Shown here one piece after another: positions 22,464-25,119 of a DNA stretch of 25,119 nt. Under the pieces are notes generated by a model, which ran no database searches, was not told the DNA's origin, and worked only from the letters and a program-made list of their open reading frames with translations. The first letter of the stretch is position 1, and each line of letters starts with the position of its first letter. Position numbers and translations under genes: made by a program. The stretch comes from a virus: positions 1 through 25,119 of the IMG/VR virus record IMGVR_UViG_3300042549_000288, one strand, 5' to 3'.

Positions 22464-22947
22464 CCCGTGGGCGATTGTCGGTGTGTTCGTACTCGTTATT
22501 GGGGCGTACTTCTACGGGCATCGCACGGGGGTGCAGGTCACCAAGGCCGAGTGGGAGGCTGAGAAGGCCACGGCTGCCGTAGAGGCGGCCAAGGTGCTGA
22601 AGGCCGAGCAGGACAAGGTGCGTGAGTATGAGCATCTGCTGGCCAATACGCAAACCAAAGTGGAGAAAGTGTATGTTGAGAAGATCAGGACTGTCGAAGT
22701 GGAGAAAAAGCAGCTTGTTGATATTGCTCGTAGTGACGGGCTGTTCATCGACGCCGCGTGTCCAGACAGTAGTAACCCCGTGCCCGGTGCTGCCGCCAGT
22801 CCCGGCGGCGATCATGGAGGAACGAAAGCCCGACTTTCAGGAGAGGCTGCGGAAGCTCTTATCGCCATCGCAGCAGACGCCGACGAAATTACCCACCAAC
22901 TAACTGCCTGTCAGGAGATACTGAGGTTGGAACGGGAGCTTAAGTAG
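22456..22947 (+). CDS. Rz: i-spanin, Rz-like
   Basis: Inner-membrane spanin subunit of 163 residues. The ATG at 22456 (GGAAAAGAAG upstream) gives a short N terminus, one transmembrane segment (NPWAIVGVFVLVIGAYFYGH, 3-22) and a long charged periplasmic coiled coil (about 30-100, with EAEKATAAVEAAKVLKAEQD). Rz disrupts the outer membrane together with the lipoprotein Rz1, nested here in another frame. A longer in-frame ATG at 22393 lies inside the holin gene. Its 3' end overlaps the antisense HNH gene by eight bases. Confidence 0.85.
   Translation: MTNPWAIVGVFVLVIGAYFYGHRTGVQVTKAEWEAEKATAAVEAAKVLKAEQDKVREYEHLLANTQTKVEKVYVEKIRTVEVEKKQLVDIARSDGLFIDAACPDSSNPVPGAAASPGGDHGGTKARLSGEAAEALIAIAADADEITHQLTACQEILRLERELK
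22673..22903 (+). CDS. Rz1: o-spanin lipoprotein, Rz1-like, nested in Rz
   Basis: A 76-residue ORF lying wholly inside Rz in the +1 frame. From the ATG at 22673 it encodes a basic N-region (MLRRSGLSKWRK), a hydrophobic core SSLLILLVVTG and a lipobox Cys at residue 24 (VVTGC), followed by a Pro-rich mature part (CPVLPPVPAA, PSQQTPTKLPTN). This is the classical o-spanin layout: an outer-membrane lipoprotein whose mature part reaches Rz. GGAG at 22662-22665 is seven bases before this start. The mature length of 53 residues is normal for Rz1. Earlier in-frame ATGs at 22622 and 22628 give a poorer signal peptide. Confidence 0.85.
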   Translation: MLRRSGLSKWRKSSLLILLVVTGCSSTPRVQTVVTPCPVLPPVPAAIMEERKPDFQERLRKLLSPSQQTPTKLPTN

Positions 22948-23482
22948 CGTTGGCGGTTGGTTTTTTACGGGTTAAGTTCAGCACAATCTGACGCGCATGA
23001 CACCCAGTAAGGCCGAATAAAACGCCAAGCTCTTCGTATGTTGGGTTGTACGCAGCGTAAACATTACGTACTGCGGATATAAATTGGTCGCTGTGCTTTG
23101 AAAGATTGGTGCGTTCGCCGTGTTGATTGTTTAACCCAGACGCCCGAGCGTGGTCGTTATTTTGTTTGTATGTGGCCCACTCAAGATTGTCTACTCGGTT
23201 GTCGGTTTTAACGCCGTTTTTATGGTTAACTGTTTGTTTATACTCGGATGCCCCTAAAAAAGTTTCGGCAACCACTTGATGCGCAAGCCGTCGTGTTTTT
23301 GAGTCAAAGGACACAACTATGTATCCTACGTTTATTGTAGAGCCTTTAATCATGCGTTCTTTTAGCGCACCCTGTCGTCCGTCTTTATACTGGATAGTGC
23401 GGGACAGCGCCTTGAACCTACCCAATGAGGATACTTCGTAGCGCCCTTCAAACCCGGCAACTGGCTTCCATATTTCCTGCAT
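22940..23482 (-). CDS. HNH homing-type endonuclease (NUMOD4 + HNH)
   Basis: A free-standing endonuclease of 180 residues on the strand opposite the lysis genes. It starts with the NUMOD4 motif EIWKPVAGFEGRYEVSSLGR (3-22), followed by an HNH core: His68 in LAHQVVAETFLG, the NHKNG motif at 86-90 and DNRVDNLEWAT at 94-104. The last 35 residues contain a helix-turn-helix-like segment (TYEELGVLFGLTGCHARQIV) that may help DNA recognition. AAGGAG precedes its ATG on the minus strand. It fits between Rz, which it overlaps by eight bases tail to tail, and the divergent endolysin start. A selfish homing element is the most likely explanation. Confidence 0.92.
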   Translation of the reverse strand: MQEIWKPVAGFEGRYEVSSLGRFKALSRTIQYKDGRQGALKERMIKGSTINVGYIVVSFDSKTRRLAHQVVAETFLGASEYKQTVNHKNGVKTDNRVDNLEWATYKQNNDHARASGLNNQHGERTNLSKHSDQFISAVRNVYAAYNPTYEELGVLFGLTGCHARQIVLNLTRKKPTANAT

Positions 23483-23518
23483 GTTTATGCTCCTTTATAT
23501 CGTTTGGATGATTATACC

Positions 23519-24031
23519 ATGAAAGAAAACTTTGACTCCGCATTAAAAATGATCCTCAAGTCAGAAGGGGGTTTCGTAAATCACAAACTCGATCCAGGTG
23601 GCATGACCAACCTCGGTGTGACGAAGAAAGTGTGGGAAGCATGGGTCGGCAAAGCTGTTGGCGAAAAAGAGATGCGCGCGTTGACCCCGGCTACAGTGGC
23701 GCCTCTGTACCGGAAACAGTACTGGGATGCGGTCAAGGCCGACGAGCTGCCAGCGGGCTTGGATTACCTGATGTTCGACTTCGCGATCAACGCGGGGCCG
23801 GGCCGGGCGATCCGCACCATGCAGAAGGCCATCGGCACGACACCGGACGGCGCGATCGGGCCGAAAACGATGGCTGCTTTGAAGGCTGCCGACCCGACCG
23901 ACCTAATCGCCAAGTTTAGCCAAGAGAAGGAACTCTTCTACAAGGCACTGCCCACGTTTGCGACCTTCGGCAGAGGCTGGCTGCGCCGAGTAGACGAGGC
24001 CAAGTCACATGCGGTGACGATGCTGGCGTAA
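23519..24031 (+). CDS. Endolysin, GH108-type N-acetylmuramidase
   Basis: A 170-residue endolysin that cuts the peptidoglycan glycan strands once the holin opens the inner membrane. It begins MKENFDSALKMILKSEGGFV, with the likely catalytic Glu at residue 16 (EGGFVNHKLDPGGMTNLGVT), typical of glycosyl hydrolase family 108. The C-terminal part (about 105-165, TPDGAIGPKTMAALKAADPT) fits the predicted peptidoglycan-binding domain often fused to it. No signal peptide is present, so release needs the holin. An in-frame ATG at 23504 would add five residues; the chosen start matches the usual N terminus. The tail overlaps a minus-strand gene by 27 bases. Confidence 0.92.
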   Translation: MKENFDSALKMILKSEGGFVNHKLDPGGMTNLGVTKKVWEAWVGKAVGEKEMRALTPATVAPLYRKQYWDAVKADELPAGLDYLMFDFAINAGPGRAIRTMQKAIGTTPDGAIGPKTMAALKAADPTDLIAKFSQEKELFYKALPTFATFGRGWLRRVDEAKSHAVTMLA

Positions 24032-24193
24032 CTGCCTGCAGACCTCACGGTCGCGCGTTGACATGTCGGGCGATATCTCGGCCACACCGCACTCAGCGGC
24101 TGTGGGCCGAGTTTGCGGTTCGGCGAAGAACAACAAAAACGCCGGAACCGCAAGCGCAACCGCCACATAGTAAGCGTAGACGATATTCTTCAT
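24005..24193 (-). CDS. Small single-pass membrane protein (62 aa)
   Basis: A 62-residue protein with one N-terminal membrane segment (IVYAYYVAVALAVPAFLLFF, 4-23) followed by a short polar tail with two Cys (in AAECGVAE and DREVCRQL). Its ATG overlaps the stop of the upstream minus-strand gene (ATGA). I recognise the general pattern from small phage proteins, but have no function for it. It converges on the endolysin gene and overlaps its end. A signal-anchor or exported segment would leave the two Cys outside the inner membrane. Confidence 0.6.
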   Translation of the reverse strand: MKNIVYAYYVAVALAVPAFLLFFAEPQTRPTAAECGVAEISPDMSTRDREVCRQLRQHRHRM

Positions 24194-24405
24194 ACGCCTA
24201 AGAGCTTCTCAAGAAACTTCGCTACAGGCGACGGGCGGTGCGGCTTGGCACCCAGCACGATGTCCTGCATAAAGCGCTCTTCTGGCGTTGACGGTGTAGC
24301 GTACAGCTGCGGCGTGTAAAACGCGCCGATCTTGACCTTGCCGGTGTCGTAAGGTGCAGCCTTGACAACCGCGTTGTCACGGATAAATTTTCCCTTATGC
24401 AGCAT
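24190..24405 (-). CDS. Conserved small phage protein (71 aa)
   Basis: Start chosen at 24405, where the minus strand reads AGGAGG nine bases before the ATG; a longer in-frame version begins at 24447 inside the neighbouring gene. It encodes MLHKGKFIRDNAVVKAAPYD and then TGKVKIGAFYTPQL, with an EERFMQDIVLGAKPHRPSPV segment (42-61). Similar MLHKGKFIRDNAVV-AAPYDTGKV-IG proteins occur in environmental phages, but no function is known. It is translationally linked to the next gene by an ATGA overlap. Confidence 0.65.
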   Translation of the reverse strand: MLHKGKFIRDNAVVKAAPYDTGKVKIGAFYTPQLYATPSTPEERFMQDIVLGAKPHRPSPVAKFLEKLLGV

Positions 24406-24640
24406 CTTTCTTCCTCCTGTCTTCATTTGCGCGGCGGGCGTCAACACCTTTCTTTTTTATCAACGCCACTTCATCCTTAGTATAAATCGATTTCCCCACC
24501 ATAACGTTACCAACGACCCACACCTCTGCTGTGTAGGCATTAATCTTGCATGAGTTGCACTTGCGTTGGCGCCGGATGCCGCCTGGTTGCTGGGTGGTGT
24601 TGACCACATGGGTCTTGGTGCCACAATGCTGACACTTCAT
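24395..24640 (-). CDS. Zinc-ribbon protein
   Basis: An 81-residue basic protein with two CxxC pairs (Cys3/Cys6 and Cys28/Cys31) in MKCQHCGTKTHVV and QRKCNSCKIN, forming a zinc ribbon like that at the N terminus of NrdR-type and small phage nucleic-acid binding proteins. The C-terminal half is Lys/Arg-rich (ALIKKKGVDARRANEDRRKK) and could bind DNA or RNA. Its ATG overlaps the stop of the HTH gene (ATGA), and its last 11 bases overlap the next gene. Regulatory function is inferred. Confidence 0.75.
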   Translation of the reverse strand: MKCQHCGTKTHVVNTTQQPGGIRRQRKCNSCKINAYTAEVWVVGNVMVGKSIYTKDEVALIKKKGVDARRANEDRRKKDAA

Positions 24641-24858
24641 TCTGGCCCTCTCAGATAGCTGCGGATCTTCTCAATGCTCCAGCCGGTCTTGTCGTACACC
24701 CGCAGGACAATGTCGCCTGATATCACGTAACGACCGTGGCGCAAGCGAGAGACGTGAGGCGGCGCCAAGTCCAAAAAGCGCGCCAGCCCGGCATCGCTCT
24801 TTAACTGAAACTCGCCAATGATGGCGTCAAACAGTGGGTGGCTACTCTTTGGAATCAT
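24637..24858 (-). CDS. HTH transcriptional regulator, Cro/XRE-like
   Basis: A 73-residue single-domain DNA-binding protein. The region SDAGLARFLDLAPPHVSRLR (21-40) is a clear helix-turn-helix of Cro/C1 type, continuing HGRYVISGDIVLRVYDKTGW and SIEKIRSYL. The style (LK-DA-LAR-L--APP-VSRLRHGR) is common in betaproteobacterial phages and plasmids. AGGAG lies about ten bases before the ATG. It probably controls nearby promoters, but no operator could be assigned. It sits in the middle of an overlapping six-gene minus-strand operon. Confidence 0.82.
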   Translation of the reverse strand: MIPKSSHPLFDAIIGEFQLKSDAGLARFLDLAPPHVSRLRHGRYVISGDIVLRVYDKTGWSIEKIRSYLRGPE

Positions 24859-25049
24859 GGCTTGGTCGCTCCTGACATGATCTCGATACGCTCACGGGCG
24901 TCCCGCAGGGCGCAGTAGCGCTGGTGCAGGCGTTGCAAGTGCGAGGCGCGGCGCTCGGTTAGCTGCTCTTCGGTCAGCATGGCAAACACCTCATCCTCGG
25001 TCATCGATGGCAGTTGGTCATTTAGTCTTCGCCAGCTTATCTTTTTCAT
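24855..25049 (-). CDS. Small helical protein of unknown function (64 aa)
   Basis: A 64-residue charged helical protein: MKKISWRRLNDQLPSMTEDE, then VFAMLTEEQLTERRASHLQR (21-40), ending in LRDARERIEIMSGATKP. GAGGA lies seven bases before its ATG. It overlaps the HTH gene (ATGA) and the upstream tiny ORF. I have seen similar MKKISWRRLNDQLP proteins beside phage regulatory genes, but no function is assigned. Its linkage to the HTH gene suggests a related control or early function. Confidence 0.65.
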   Translation of the reverse strand: MKKISWRRLNDQLPSMTEDEVFAMLTEEQLTERRASHLQRLHQRYCALRDARERIEIMSGATKP

Positions 25050-25110
25050 CTTCTATCCTCTGTTCAATTTCCGCGACCTTCTCGACCGCTCTTTCAAATG
25101 CTCTGGCCAT
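25018..25110 (-). CDS. Tiny coiled-coil ORF at the window edge (30 aa or partial)
   Basis: From the ATG at 25110 the minus strand encodes 30 residues, MARAFERAVEKVAEIEQRIE then DEKDKLAKTK, a charged heptad-like helix. The frame stays open to the window edge, so the true start may lie beyond it. It overlaps the next gene by 32 bases. The tiny size and lack of a visible upstream signal make it uncertain, though the tight packing of the operon supports it. Confidence 0.45.
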   Translation of the reverse strand: MARAFERAVEKVAEIEQRIEDEKDKLAKTK

Positions 25111-25119
25111 CTGGTTTAG

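Noticed and set aside
22622-22672. Longer Rz1 starting at 22622
   Set aside because: It would put about 17 extra polar residues before the signal sequence; the ATG at 22673 has GGAG at proper spacing and a normal lipoprotein signal peptide.
1-25119. Prophage attachment site, integrase or lysogeny module
   Set aside because: No integrase, excisionase, att repeat or C1-type long repressor is present; one small Cro-like HTH protein alone does not show a temperate lifestyle.

Overview
This window is a large piece of a tailed double-stranded DNA phage with podovirus (short-tailed, P22-like) architecture. The diagnostic genes are a P22-type portal, a P22-type coat protein, gp4-like and gp10-like tail-hub proteins, three consecutive ejection-type proteins and fibre proteins with a P22-tailspike-like head-binding N terminus. 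The spanin pair and GH108 endolysin indicate a Gram-negative host. GC-rich codon use in most genes and the style of the small HTH and hypothetical proteins suggest a proteobacterial, perhaps betaproteobacterial freshwater host; that last point is inference. No integrase, replication or nucleotide-metabolism genes are present, so this is the late half of a larger genome.

Layout. 1-236: non-coding leader with a two-copy ~60-bp repeat full of small palindromes, then G-rich and T-rich tracts. 237-2217: terminase small and large subunits. 2217-3113: three tiny basic proteins (two of them 53 and 48 aa) and a 109-aa conserved phage protein. 3114-5381: portal. 5378-6785: a DUF5856-like protein and two beta-rich candidate decoration proteins. 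6840-8846: scaffold and coat protein, with two hairpins in front of the scaffold start. 8898-9942: three small genes separated by three UUCG-tetraloop hairpins. 9953-12254: gp4-like, a 53-aa ORF, and the gp10-like hub. 12247-13710: repeat-rich fibre at the P22 tail-needle position. 13707-14051: cupin. 14053-18384: AT-richer ejection module. 18385-21341: fibre/tip genes and two small fibre-associated proteins. 21345-24031: lysis region with membrane proteins, 3TM-type holin, Rz with Rz1 nested out of frame, an antisense HNH endonuclease, and the endolysin. 24005-25119: six overlapping minus-strand genes converging on the endolysin, including a zinc-ribbon protein and a Cro-like HTH protein.

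The plus-strand genes act in order: packaging, head assembly, head-tail joining, DNA ejection, host recognition and lysis. Nearly all are separated by stop/start overlaps or a few bases, so this looks like one late transcription unit with internal attenuators after the coat gene. The minus-strand block is likely a separate regulatory or early operon. The most notable points are the palindromic repeat before terminase, the hairpin that contains the scaffold gene's Shine-Dalgarno sequence, the nested Rz1, the antisense HNH gene inside the lysis cassette, duplicated fibre-tip paralogues, and a domain inserted in a conserved fibre C-terminal motif.
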